Origin: Methanolinea sp. UBA275
GTDB taxonomy: Archaea > Halobacteriota > Methanomicrobia > Methanomicrobiales > Methanospirillaceae
Length of the DNA: 44,883 bases
Assembly (NCBI GenBank): GCA_002506105.1
Contig: DAWU01000042.1
Coordinates: 4,801 to 49,683 of the forward strand
Direction of reading: 5' to 3'
The notes under the pieces are model-generated. The model was not told where the DNA came from. It did no database searches and saw only the letters and a program-made list of their open reading frames with translations. A program made the position numbers and the translations under genes. How positions within the stretch are numbered: the stretch's first letter is position 1; every line of letters begins with the position of its first letter. Below are positions 23,793 through 31,448 of the stretch, one piece after another.

Positions 23793-24040
23793 CAGAGGAT
23801 TCTACGAGATCGAATACGGCCTGATGAAGGGATCGGGGAGTGGCAAACCGGCGTAAGGTTCTGACCGCCCCGGTGGTTCCTTTATCCCACCTCCCTTACA
23901 TTGATATGCCACAGCAATGTGGCATCACAGAGGGAAGGCTGGTGGTGCACCCCCCTGCATCACCCTCTTCTTCATCCGGGATCTCTATCACCTGTATCGC
24001 AGCCATAAGAAAGCGGTGTCCGTTCGCCTCACGACCTTGG
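23793..24040 (+). repeat. Second copy of the gene 3'-end plus structured-RNA block
   Basis: About 248 bases repeat 22843-23092: first the last 21 codons of the 126-residue gene including its stop (23854-23856), then the hairpin region. P1 here is 23907-23913 with 23918-23924 around a GCAA tetraloop. P2 is 23941-23949 with 23956-23964. No gene start precedes it. Confidence 0.85.
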
Positions 24041-24087
24041 AAATCGGCAGCCTGTTCCCATGCAGGAGGGAGGCATCGGGGTGGAGG

Positions 24088-24117
24088 CCCCGCCCCTTCG
24101 GATTGGTAGGGGCGGGG
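24088..24117. repeat. Strong all-GC hairpin
   Basis: CCCCGCCCC (24088-24096) pairs perfectly with GGGGCGGGG (24109-24117) around a 12-base loop. It stands between the repeat copy and a protein remnant. It may be a terminator-like or RNA structure; no T-run follows. Confidence 0.5.
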
Positions 24118-24120
24118 TCA

Positions 24121-24222
24121 GGGGTAGGGCCGGTCGATGTCGACGCCCTGGTGGCCTACGTCCTGTCGCTGCCCCAGCCGGTGAACGCCACCATCGACGG
24201 GATGGTCCAGGTTACCGGGTAA
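24121..24222 (+). pseudogene. Possible C-terminal remnant of a short-chain dehydrogenase
   Basis: The frame ends VDVDALVAYVLSLPQPVNAT then IDGMVQVTG and a stop. This resembles the tail of NADP-dependent short-chain dehydrogenases (pattern DVA-x-AV-x-YVLS-x-P-x-x-VN). No N-terminal part is present, so it is a 3' gene fragment. The region 24223-24391 holds nothing I recognise. Confidence 0.4.
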
Positions 24223-24391
24223 ACATACTCTGGCGCACCACCTTTTTTCACAAGTCAGCCGGGATTATCCGGGTCCATGGCAATAATCTCACCCGTGGGC
24301 TCTACCCGAATAATGCTACGGGAGAAATGCTTCCAAGAATAGCGATGATGGTTTTCTGCCGGATGCACCCCCCGTCAGAACCGCCGAACAC

Positions 24392-25444
24392 CTAGTACTC
24401 CCCGAACATCTTCCCGATCTCCGCAGTGTCGTGGGTCTTCGTCAGGGCGAGCATGAGGAGGATCCGTGCTTTCTGCGGGTTTAAGGTATCTGCCGATATC
24501 AGCGAAGTATCGCCGGGAGCAACGATCCCGGTACCGGTCCTGGACGAGACGACGACAGGGATCCCGCGGGCCGACAGATTCACCAGGGCATCCCCGATTG
24601 ATTCCGGATACCCGCCGTTTCCGAGCGCGGCGAGGACAATTCCTTCGGACCCGCCTGAGGCGAAAGCATCGAGCGCCGTCGTATCCATACCCGGGTAACC
24701 GTACACGATATCGACCCGGGGCAGCCGGGTACCGTGGGCCAGGATGAATTCCGATGCTGCGGTGTGACGGCGGGTGGAATTCCGGTAAAAGGCCGGTTTT
24801 TCGTCCTGCATGTACCCGAGGAGACCGAAATCGGGAGACCTGAACGTCTCCACCATCTCAGTGGAAGTCTTCGTCGTATCCCGTGCGCCGTTGATCTCGT
24901 TGTTTAAGCAGATGAGGACTCCCCTGCCCTTCGCAGCCGGATCTCCTGCCAGCCTGACGGCGTTCAGGAGGTTGAGGGGCCCGTCAGCGGAGATAGCCGT
25001 GGCCGGCCGCATGGCGCCGGTGATGACGACCGGCTTGTCGCTGTGCACGCCCAGGTTCAGGAAATATGCCGTCTCCTCGAGGGTGTCCGTGCCATGGGTG
25101 ATAACGACGCCGTCGACATCCGGGTCCGCGAGCAGTTCGTTCACGCGGAGCGTAAGGTTCAGCCAGAGAGCGGGGGTCATCTGGTCGCTGGCGATGTTGC
25201 TGAACTGTTCCCCTTCGAGAGAGGCGGACGTGTTGAGCCCCGGGACGGTTGCCATCAGGTCGCTGATGCTGATGGTTCCCGGGGTGTAGTTGAGCAATTC
25301 GCCGGACGATGATCCTGTGCCCGCGATCGTCCCCCCGGTTGCAACGATAACGACGTGGGGAAGCGTATCGCTGACGGGGACTGCCAGGGAGCAGGGACAC
25401 GATACTACCAGGAGTACCAGGGAAACAATGAGAATGGTCCGCAT
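24392..25444 (-). CDS. Secreted type II L-asparaginase
   Basis: The 350-residue enzyme hydrolyses asparagine to aspartate and ammonia. A signal peptide (ILIVSLVLLVVSCPCSLAV) sends it outside the membrane. Active-site motifs are intact: ATGGTIAGTG (residues 35-44) with the nucleophilic threonine, and THGTDTLEET (116-125) with the second Thr-Asp pair. The later GAMRP and NGARDTTK stretches are typical of the family. Length and export signal fit the periplasmic high-affinity type. It is a single gene pointing away from the histone gene. Confidence 0.93.
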   Translation of the reverse strand: MRTILIVSLVLLVVSCPCSLAVPVSDTLPHVVIVATGGTIAGTGSSSGELLNYTPGTISISDLMATVPGLNTSASLEGEQFSNIASDQMTPALWLNLTLRVNELLADPDVDGVVITHGTDTLEETAYFLNLGVHSDKPVVITGAMRPATAISADGPLNLLNAVRLAGDPAAKGRGVLICLNNEINGARDTTKTSTEMVETFRSPDFGLLGYMQDEKPAFYRNSTRRHTAASEFILAHGTRLPRVDIVYGYPGMDTTALDAFASGGSEGIVLAALGNGGYPESIGDALVNLSARGIPVVVSSRTGTGIVAPGDTSLISADTLNPQKARILLMLALTKTHDTAEIGKMFGEY

Positions 25445-25666
25445 GCATGAACATCCCCATGACGGAGTATGAAGGTTCGGGTGAACCGGTAGCAGCCCGT
25501 CGGGACAGGTCTGGATGAGCGGAACGGGCCAACCACCATCCGTTGCCTGCCACCCACTATTCCCGTTTCCCCGGTCAGATCACCTGCGAGAGGACGCCGG
25601 TCGAGAGATTAATCTCTCATTATCTTCATTGCTAGGGGATTTCTCCGCGTTTTCGAGGAAATGACA

Positions 25667-25681
25667 GGAAATATATAAATA
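25667..25681 (+). promoter_or_regulatory. TATA box of the histone gene
   Basis: GGAAATATATAAATA is a strong archaeal BRE/TATA element about 40 bases before the GTG start at 25716. GAGG at 25704-25707 serves as ribosome binding site. Confidence 0.75.
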
Positions 25682-25715
25682 CTCTCGTGCTCTTTATTGA
25701 ATTGAGGCAGTTAAG

Positions 25716-25922
25716 GTGGCAGAATTACCTCTTGCAGCCGTTGCGAGGCTTGCAAAGAAAAATGGAGCAGAGCGTGTTGGCAGTGACGCTACTCTTGCTC
25801 TTGTCGCAAAGGCAGAAGACTATCTTGCGTGTCTTGTGAAAGAATCAAACAAGTTAGCAATACATGCAGGACGAAAAACGATCAAGGAAGAGGATGTGGA
25901 ACTCGCGGCAAGGTCCGTGTAA
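25716..25922 (+). CDS. Archaeal histone
   Basis: The 68-residue protein has a single histone fold: LPLAAVARLAKKNGAERVG (helix 1 with the conserved P-x-A-P/V-like start and RVG turn), a long helix 2 (DATLALVAKAEDYLACLVKE) and AIHAGRKTIKEEDVELAARS (loop and helix 3). Archaeal histones form dimers and stacked multimers that wrap DNA. A GTG start with GAGG eight bases upstream is well supported. The strong promoter fits an abundant chromatin protein. Confidence 0.95.
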   Translation: MAELPLAAVARLAKKNGAERVGSDATLALVAKAEDYLACLVKESNKLAIHAGRKTIKEEDVELAARSV

Positions 25923-26080
25923 CTCTCCGATCCCTTATTACTCCCGTTTTTCATTGATTTTTTTAGCAGGCATCTGAGGGAAGGGGATGACCAGTGCGGG
26001 GCAGAGACGATGGGGTGCAGCTCCTGAGTGCAGGATTGGCACTCTAAACTCTTCGCATTTGTGATATTGGCAGTCATTCT

Positions 26081-26890
26081 ATGGATATCGAGGAACACCG
26101 TGACAGGTATGAAGCCCTGAAACAAAAGATCTCCAGAAGAGGATCCATGCTGATCGCCTATTCTGGAGGGGTGGATAGTGCCCTCCTTGCCGCGGTTGCC
26201 ACCGATGTACTGGGTGAGAATGCCCATTGCGTATTCCTTGACGGGCCACTTGTCCCGAGAAACGCAGTGATCGATGCACAGCGGATAGGGCACGATCTCG
26301 GTCTTTCGCTCGATATCATGAAGAAATCCAGATTGAATGATATGGTCAGAAAAAATCCCCAGGATCGCTGTTATTATTGTAAAAAGGAAGATGCGCAAAT
26401 CCTGAAGCAGCGGGCTCGTGAACGGGGCCTTTCGTGGGTTGCAGATGGCATTAATCTCTCTGATATGGATGAACACCGGCCTGGAATTATCGCCAGCACC
26501 GAGGAGGGAATCATCCACCCCTTCATCGAAGCAGGCTTAACAAAAGAAGATATCCGGAATATCGCCCGGAAACGCGGGTACGATTTCTGGAACAAGCCCT
26601 CGGCTGCATGCCTCTCTTCACGTATTCCTTATGGGAAGGAGATCACCGAAGAGAATCTCTGTATTATTGAGATCGCGGAAGACTACCTTTACTCGCGAGG
26701 ATTTCGCCAGATACGGGTGAGGTTGGACACCGGAACTGCGAGGATCGAAGCGGAAGATGCGGATCTTCACAGGATAACTGCCATGCGAAATGATATAGTC
26801 AGGGAGTTCAGACGGCTGGGGATCACCTATGTTACCCTTGATCTTCAGGAATACAGGAGCGGGAGCATGGATGAGGTGTTGAAGGGATGA
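26081..26890 (+). CDS. larE: ATP-dependent sacrificial sulfur transferase (LarE family)
   Basis: The 269-residue PP-loop protein has YSGGVDSALL (SGGVDS at 28-33) for ATP binding, RCYYCKKE (C97, C100), and KPSAACLSSRIPYG with C177 at the position of the cysteine that LarE gives up as sulfur donor in nickel-pincer cofactor synthesis. In archaea, family members may serve other sulfur-transfer reactions. No larB or larC is seen; a broken FdhD fragment, another sulfurtransferase relative, follows. No strong ribosome binding site precedes the ATG. Confidence 0.88.
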   Translation: MDIEEHRDRYEALKQKISRRGSMLIAYSGGVDSALLAAVATDVLGENAHCVFLDGPLVPRNAVIDAQRIGHDLGLSLDIMKKSRLNDMVRKNPQDRCYYCKKEDAQILKQRARERGLSWVADGINLSDMDEHRPGIIASTEEGIIHPFIEAGLTKEDIRNIARKRGYDFWNKPSAACLSSRIPYGKEITEENLCIIEIAEDYLYSRGFRQIRVRLDTGTARIEAEDADLHRITAMRNDIVREFRRLGITYVTLDLQEYRSGSMDEVLKG

Positions 26891-26927
26891 TGGACGACCC
26901 AATCCCTATCGACCGGGTGTGAGATTC

Positions 26928-27146
26928 ATGTATCATACGATACCCTGTATCCACATTCACGACGGATCGTCCGAGGAGATCCTCCATGAAGTGATCGAAG
27001 AGGTTCCGTATGCCATCTTTGTGAACGGGCGGCATATGTCGACCGCAATGATCAGCCCCGTCGCTCTGGAAGACTTCGTCACGGGGCTTCTCTTCACCGA
27101 TCAGGTGATGGCTATCCAGGCATTCAGGCGTCATCCCCTGTCGTGA
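26928..27146 (+). pseudogene. Truncated FdhD-like sulfurtransferase (N-terminal fragment)
   Basis: Residues 20-60 (EEVPYAIFVNGRHMSTAMIS and EDFVTGLLFTDQV) match the N-terminus of FdhD, which passes sulfur to the molybdenum or tungsten cofactor of formate dehydrogenase. The similarity ends near 27107 and the frame stops at 27144-27146. The catalytic cysteine region and about 200 residues are missing. The fragment overlaps the end of the opposite-strand gene at 27124. A functional FdhD presumably lies elsewhere. Confidence 0.65.
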
Positions 27147-27411
27147 ATGAGTTCACGCGTTCCTCCGTGAGCTGATGGTATTCCACCATTCTCCTCACCT
27201 CTTCCACGGCGTGTGATTGTTCACCGATCCCGGTATACAGGATGCGGACCCCGTCGATATCATCCTTGAGATATGCTGCATCAGCATACAGCAGGAGGAC
27301 AATCTCTCCTTCCGGTCCGAAGCGATGCTCTTCTACCTCTCCTCTCATGTAGCGTTCCCGCTGTTGCCTCGTTGGTGCAGCATAGATACTGTCGTATCGG
27401 AAAATTGCCAT
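27124..27411 (-). CDS. Hypothetical protein, 95 aa
   Basis: This protein has a clear GAGGA site six bases before its ATG. It begins MAIFRYDSIYAAPTRQQRER and contains a hydrophobic strand (EGEIVLLLYADAAYL) and a C-terminal helix rich in Glu and Arg. No family is recognised. It runs convergently into the broken fdhD fragment, and its 3' end overlaps it by 23 bases. Confidence 0.6.
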   Translation of the reverse strand: MAIFRYDSIYAAPTRQQRERYMRGEVEEHRFGPEGEIVLLLYADAAYLKDDIDGVRILYTGIGEQSHAVEEVRRMVEYHQLTEERVNSFTTGDDA

Positions 27412-27631
27412 GAAATGTCCTCATTCAACACTATGGATAGAGATGATGTGCATTCTATGCAGTGTTTAAACCTGGAGCGGGCAGGTTGAAAGTGAATGCG
27501 TGAAAAAAGCGATACCCACAATACCTCTAGGAAAAGAGACGATTCACTCCAGGAAATGCCCGTGTGCGAACAGTTCCGTCACCAGGATACGAACGTGGGT
27601 TTCTCGTTCAAAAGAGAGATTTGGTACCCCT

Positions 27632-27946
27632 TCACAGATACCCGTTTCGCCGGAGCCACTCTACCTGGGGCCCGGTATAGCGGTAGATGATATCGCACTT
27701 GTCGTCCTGGAAACTCCAGGGGATCACGACGAGAATATCCCCTTCACGGATCCAGACTTTTTTCTTGATCTTGCCCTTGATCCTCCCCAGCCGGGTAACA
27801 CCATCGTAGCCCTTGACCCGGATATGGTTTGCTCCCATCATCAGTTCGGCCTGGGCAAACATCTCCCTGTTCCGCTTCTGGGGAAGGCGGACACGGATGA
27901 TCTCCCCGGACTCGTTCTTCTCCTCATCGGTCCTTCTCTGGATCAG
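27632..27946 (-). CDS. Translation initiation factor aIF-1A, apparently with a CTG start
   Basis: The protein is an S1/OB-fold factor that helps position initiator tRNA in the ribosomal P site. Characteristic segments are SGEIIRVRLPQKRNREMF, MMGANHIRVKGYDG, GRIKGKIKKKVWIREGD and PWSFQDDKCDIIYRY. The frame extends above the first ATG (27862) through a normal aIF-1A N-terminus, but up to the in-frame TGA near 27990 there is no ATG, GTG or TTG. CTG at 27944-27946 gives 104 residues, the usual length, and has GGAGGAG about ten bases upstream. Starting at ATG 27862 would remove the first OB strand. A sequencing error cannot be excluded. Confidence 0.85.
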   Translation of the reverse strand: MIQRRTDEEKNESGEIIRVRLPQKRNREMFAQAELMMGANHIRVKGYDGVTRLGRIKGKIKKKVWIREGDILVVIPWSFQDDKCDIIYRYTGPQVEWLRRNGYL

Positions 27947-28171
27947 TGAATCAACTCCTCCGCTGTAGACCTCGTATCCCTGGATAAATACTCACTTTTT
28001 TGAGGTGCAAGCTTATAGAATTTTCCCGCTTTTCCATGGCAGGAACCACGGGATCCACGATGCAGAAAGGGTGCGATGGATGGAGAGGTGCAGATGCAAT
28101 GGAGAATCCGGAGAGCCATGAAAGAACATGAACCCGGCATGGAGGAACAAAGAGAAGGAACATTCCATCCA

Positions 28172-28183
28172 ATAGTATATATT
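28172..28183 (+). promoter_or_regulatory. TATA box of the HEAT-repeat gene
   Basis: AGTATATATTAT is a good TATA box. A transcription start 25 bases on would fall within a few bases of ATG 28210, suggesting a nearly leaderless transcript and supporting that ATG over TTG 28186. Confidence 0.55.
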
Positions 28184-28209
28184 ATTTGCCCACATACAGG
28201 TACTACGTG

Positions 28210-28614
28210 ATGACCGGAATCCGTGCAGTGCCGGACGAGATAACACTCATCCTCAGGGACCTCTCCAATCACGACTGGAACATCCGCCAGTGTGCAGTGC
28301 AGCGGATAGGGAGGATCGGGAGCCCTGATGACCTGGCAATGCTCTTCCAGCGCCTCAAAAGAGAGAAGTGGTATATCAGGGAAGCGGCATCTGCGGGAAT
28401 CCGGGTCCTGGCAAACCCTGCCCTGGTCCCGGTGCTCCAGTCGATCATGAAGGAGGGCGACGATATCCTCCGGTACGCTGCAGCCTGTGCCCTCGGCAAC
28501 ATTCGTTCAGCCGAGGCCGAGGCAATCCTTGAAACCGCTGCTCACGATCCTGACAGCCGGGTGCGGAAGAACGCAGAGGTTTCGCTCAAGCGGATCAGAT
28601 CTCCCTGGCATTGA
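28210..28614 (+). CDS. HEAT-repeat (PBS lyase-like) protein
   Basis: The 134-residue protein consists of about four HEAT-like helical pairs: RDLSNHDWNIRQCAVQRIGR, LFQRLKREKWYIREAASAGI, LQSIMKEGDDILRYAAACAL and AAHDPDSRVRKNAEVSLKRI. Such repeats make curved scaffolds for protein binding; no catalytic residue is expected. Its partner is unknown. It is transcribed divergently from aIF-1A. Confidence 0.85.
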   Translation: MTGIRAVPDEITLILRDLSNHDWNIRQCAVQRIGRIGSPDDLAMLFQRLKREKWYIREAASAGIRVLANPALVPVLQSIMKEGDDILRYAAACALGNIRSAEAEAILETAAHDPDSRVRKNAEVSLKRIRSPWH

Positions 28615-28861
28615 ACGGATTCGGGACGATTTTCTGCACTCTCATCCTTCCTGATCGTGCTGAGTAATTCCCGGCCGGATGATCATGCATCAGGTGCCGG
28701 AAAGCACAAGGGCTCGAGAATGATCGTTCCCGCCAGGGTGAATGAATGCAACCCCCGGATGCCCGGATTTTTTAAAAAACCTTCATGATTCTCATCGAGA
28801 CGCATACATACAGAATGAAAATGGTAAAGCCATTTGTATTGGAAAAAACACCTGGACAAGG

Positions 28862-29131
28862 TTACTGGGCAGAGTAGCCGTGCTTCCGGTGGAACAGATC
28901 AAGGACCATGACATCGTTCCCTTCAATCGCATAGACAACCCTGTAGTCCCCGACTCTCATGCGGTATTTTTTGGGGTGCGTATCCTTGAGCGGAGCGATG
29001 TCTGCGTGAGGACGGGATGTGAAGGGATCCTGTTCGAGACCGGCCAGGGCATTTCGTATCCTGGCCTGCATATCAGTAGGGAGGGTACGGAATTCTCTCT
29101 GGAACGTCTTTGATACCAGCACCCGGTACAT
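28862..29131 (-). CDS. RelE/ParE-family toxin
   Basis: The 89-residue protein has the RelE fold: YRVLVSKTFQREFRTLP, a helix (MQARIRNALAGLEQDPF), then KYRMRVGDYRVVYAIEG with the conserved basic residues, and DLFHRKHGYSAQ at the end. RelE relatives cut mRNA on the ribosome; ParE relatives attack gyrase. The ending HRKHGYS is more like RelE. Its start abuts the antitoxin stop, and both face away from the aminotransferase gene. Confidence 0.88.
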   Translation of the reverse strand: MYRVLVSKTFQREFRTLPTDMQARIRNALAGLEQDPFTSRPHADIAPLKDTHPKKYRMRVGDYRVVYAIEGNDVMVLDLFHRKHGYSAQ

Positions 29132-29316
29132 CAGAGTTCATCCAGGGGTATGAATGCATCATTCCGGAGAATTTCGTTCCATCGGGTATCCATGTGCTTC
29201 CACCCTGCATCCCTGAGAAGACGAAGAATGATATCATCATAGGTATCGCCTTTGTTTCCCAGTTCTCTCAAAAGATCGCGAGTTGAAGGAGATACCGCAA
29301 TAGTAGTTTTCACCAT
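29131..29316 (-). CDS. RHH-type antitoxin partner of the RelE-like toxin
   Basis: The 61-residue protein starts MVKTTIAVSPSTRDLLRELG, a ribbon-helix-helix DNA-binding module (strand KTTIAV, helices SPSTRDLLRELG and TYDDIILRLLRDAG), then a tail that would wrap the toxin. I chose ATG 29316 over the upstream frame, whose first residues are encoded by an AT-rich 9-bp repeat that looks like operator DNA. It touches the toxin gene end to end. Confidence 0.8.
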   Translation of the reverse strand: MVKTTIAVSPSTRDLLRELGNKGDTYDDIILRLLRDAGWKHMDTRWNEILRNDAFIPLDEL

Positions 29317-29327
29317 GGCACCCTGCT

Positions 29328-29363
29328 GTATAATTGTTATAACTGTTATAATTATTATATTTT
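29328..29363. promoter_or_regulatory. 9-bp tandem repeat array, probable promoter/operator of the toxin-antitoxin pair
   Basis: Four consecutive 9-bp units (GTATAATTG, TTATAACTG, TTATAATTA, TTATATTTT) lie just upstream of the antitoxin ATG. Each contains a TATA-like core, and GTTATAAC is itself a palindrome. Ribbon-helix-helix antitoxins commonly bind such short repeats to repress their own promoter. Confidence 0.6.
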
Positions 29364-29541
29364 TCACTCATTCCTGGTTCCCGGTCGCCTGCATGATGCA
29401 TCGGTTTATCGCCATACCCCATACCTGCACTTCGCGGATACAGTGAATCTCACCCCGTGTGCTGCCTCCCCATTGATCATAACGGTCAGGCTTTTGTCTC
29501 TCCCCGTGCACAGTTGATGTGCAATCCCCTGAGAGAACCCC

Positions 29542-30720
29542 ATGCAGTACCAGTTTGCCGACCGGATGACGTGCGCCCCACCTTCCTTCCTGGGCAGGCT
29601 CTTTGCGGTCTCCTCGAACCCGGACATCATCTCCTTTGCCGGAGGGCTCCCGAACTCCGCGTTCATCGATACACAGGGTATCAGCACCGCCGCATCCCGG
29701 GTGTTCGAAGAGGAGGGGTCTGTTGCGCTCCAGTACTCCACCACTGACGGGTACCTCCCCCTCCGGGAGTTCATCTCGGACCGGTACTCCCGTCGCCTGG
29801 GACTCTCCATCCCCCCGGACCAGATACAGATCGTGAACGGTTCCCAGCAGTGCCTCGACCTGGTGGCAAAGATCTTCCTCAATACGCATGATCACGTGGC
29901 CATGGAACGGCCCGGGTACCTCGGGGCGATCGAGGCATTCTCATTCTACGAACCGGTGTTCAGGGACGTTGCGCTCGGGCCGGAGGGCCCCGACCTCGCA
30001 GAGTTCGAGACCGTGATCCGGGATTTCCGCCCGAAATTCTTCTACGGGATCCCGAATTCGCAGAACCCCTCGGGGCAGACGTATTCCGGTGAGACAAGAA
30101 AGGCGGTCGCAGAGATCCTGAAAAGCACGGATACCATATTCTACGAGGACGATGCGTTCGGAGAACTCTTCTTCGACGGAAAACCCCGCCAGCCGGTCGC
30201 AGGGCTCATCCCTGACCAGTGCATCCTCTCCGGGTCTTTCTCAAAAATCATCGCCCCGGGCATGCGGATCGGGTGGGTCTGCGCACCGCCCGAGATCCTC
30301 GCACGGTTCAACTGCGCCAAGCAGGCCGCAGACCTCCACTCGAACTTCCTCTGCCAGAAGATCCTCGCCAGGTACCTGGAATCCCACGATCTCGATTCTC
30401 ACATACGGACCATCTCGGAGGCGTATGGCAAAAACTGCCGCCTGATGTGCGACCTCCTTGACGACCTGTTCCCGGCCGGGATGAGCCACACAACCCCCAT
30501 CGGCGGCATGTTCATGCTCGCAACCCTCCCCGAGGGACTCGATTCCATGAAGCTCTTTGAAGCGGGGATTAAGGGCGGGGTCGCGGTCCTCCCGGGAACC
30601 CCCTTCTACGTTACCGGAGGAGGGCAATCCACCATCCGGCTCAACTTCTCCAGCATGGATGAAGCACGGATTTTCGAGGGGATGGAGCGGCTTGCGAAGG
30701 TTGTCCGCTCGCTCCTGTAA
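29542..30720 (+). CDS. PLP-dependent class I aminotransferase (2-aminoadipate/MocR-like group)
   Basis: The 392-residue enzyme has the fold-type I pattern: SFAGGLPNSAFI near residue 31, YSTTDGYLPLREFI, NGSQQCLDLVAKIF, GIPNSQNPSGQTY, FYEDDAFGEL and SGSFSKIIAPGMRIGW with the cofactor-binding lysine near residue 235. Enzymes of this group transaminate aromatic, branched or aminoadipate substrates; the substrate cannot be told here. Length is normal and all core motifs are intact. It stands alone, divergent from the toxin-antitoxin pair. Confidence 0.92.
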   Translation: MQYQFADRMTCAPPSFLGRLFAVSSNPDIISFAGGLPNSAFIDTQGISTAASRVFEEEGSVALQYSTTDGYLPLREFISDRYSRRLGLSIPPDQIQIVNGSQQCLDLVAKIFLNTHDHVAMERPGYLGAIEAFSFYEPVFRDVALGPEGPDLAEFETVIRDFRPKFFYGIPNSQNPSGQTYSGETRKAVAEILKSTDTIFYEDDAFGELFFDGKPRQPVAGLIPDQCILSGSFSKIIAPGMRIGWVCAPPEILARFNCAKQAADLHSNFLCQKILARYLESHDLDSHIRTISEAYGKNCRLMCDLLDDLFPAGMSHTTPIGGMFMLATLPEGLDSMKLFEAGIKGGVAVLPGTPFYVTGGGQSTIRLNFSSMDEARIFEGMERLAKVVRSLL

Positions 30721-30760
30721 CATGTTGTTTCCTAGAGAGACTGTTCCCCTGGCTCTCGCC

Positions 30761-31312
30761 TCATCCACGCGGGGCAGCCCATTTCTCCGGAAGGACGAAT
30801 ATGACGAGGGTGGTGACAAGAAGCGTGAATGCCACCTCCGGAAGAAGGCCTGTCCCGGTCTCAATGAAGAGCGAAACGAATGGCACGCCGAGTGTCGCGG
30901 AGGCGATCACGAGGTGGAGGGGGAGCAGGAACAGCGCATAGTAGACGGGGATGGTCACCGCCCAGAGCGTCGCCCTCGTCCACCTCCCCCTGCCCTCTCC
31001 CTGGCTCCACCGGGAGAGGATGAAATACCATGCCCCCCAAAGGAATCCGGCCAGCATGTGGGAGGGGACATTGCGCTCGGGGGCATAGACCACGCCCTGC
31101 AGGAGCCCGACGATCAGGCCCCCGTACGGCCCCGAGAAGGCGGCTCCCAGCGTCACGAACACCTCGCTCGGTTCCGCCATAAGGCCATGACCGAGCGGTA
31201 TGGAGAGCCCAGTGAACAGGACCATTGCTGCCATGGCTCCGAATCCGATCGCAATGAAAAGTTGTCGTGCGGATATGCGAGGCGTGAACGGTTCGGGAAT
31301 CCGGTGGCACAT
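30761..31312 (-). CDS. 5TM (LytS-type 5TMR) membrane protein
   Basis: The 183-residue protein has about five hydrophobic helices. The segment GLSIPLGHGLMAEPSEVFVT to AAFSGPYGGLIVGLLQG is like the conserved part of the 5TM-5TMR-LYT sensor domain found before histidine kinases. Here the domain is alone, with no kinase or output domain attached. It may bind a ligand and act with a separate protein. It ends 40 bases from the aminotransferase stop, convergently. Confidence 0.7.
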   Translation of the reverse strand: MCHRIPEPFTPRISARQLFIAIGFGAMAAMVLFTGLSIPLGHGLMAEPSEVFVTLGAAFSGPYGGLIVGLLQGVVYAPERNVPSHMLAGFLWGAWYFILSRWSQGEGRGRWTRATLWAVTIPVYYALFLLPLHLVIASATLGVPFVSLFIETGTGLLPEVAFTLLVTTLVIFVLPEKWAAPRG

Positions 31313-31448
31313 GATGGATTACGTGTGCTCACATGAGCCAAAAATGATATGGGATTGAGAGGCCTAACCGGGGGAAACGGGATCCTTCTTGCGGCATTCT
31401 CCCGTCCCCCTGGCTGTGTGCCTGTGAATAGGATTCGGTTTTTCGGCC

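Noticed and set aside
27500..27949. 149-codon plus-strand ORF opposite aIF-1A
   Set aside because: Shadow of the well-supported aIF-1A gene.
27940..27975. YSGGVDSL in the frame upstream of aIF-1A, like a PP-loop motif
   Set aside because: It lies in the untranslated region, contains the ribosome binding site and is not followed by a PP-loop protein.
30557..31336. 259-codon plus-strand ORF opposite the 5TM protein
   Set aside because: Shadow frame with an Arg/Pro/Gly-rich composition typical of antisense reading of GC-rich genes.
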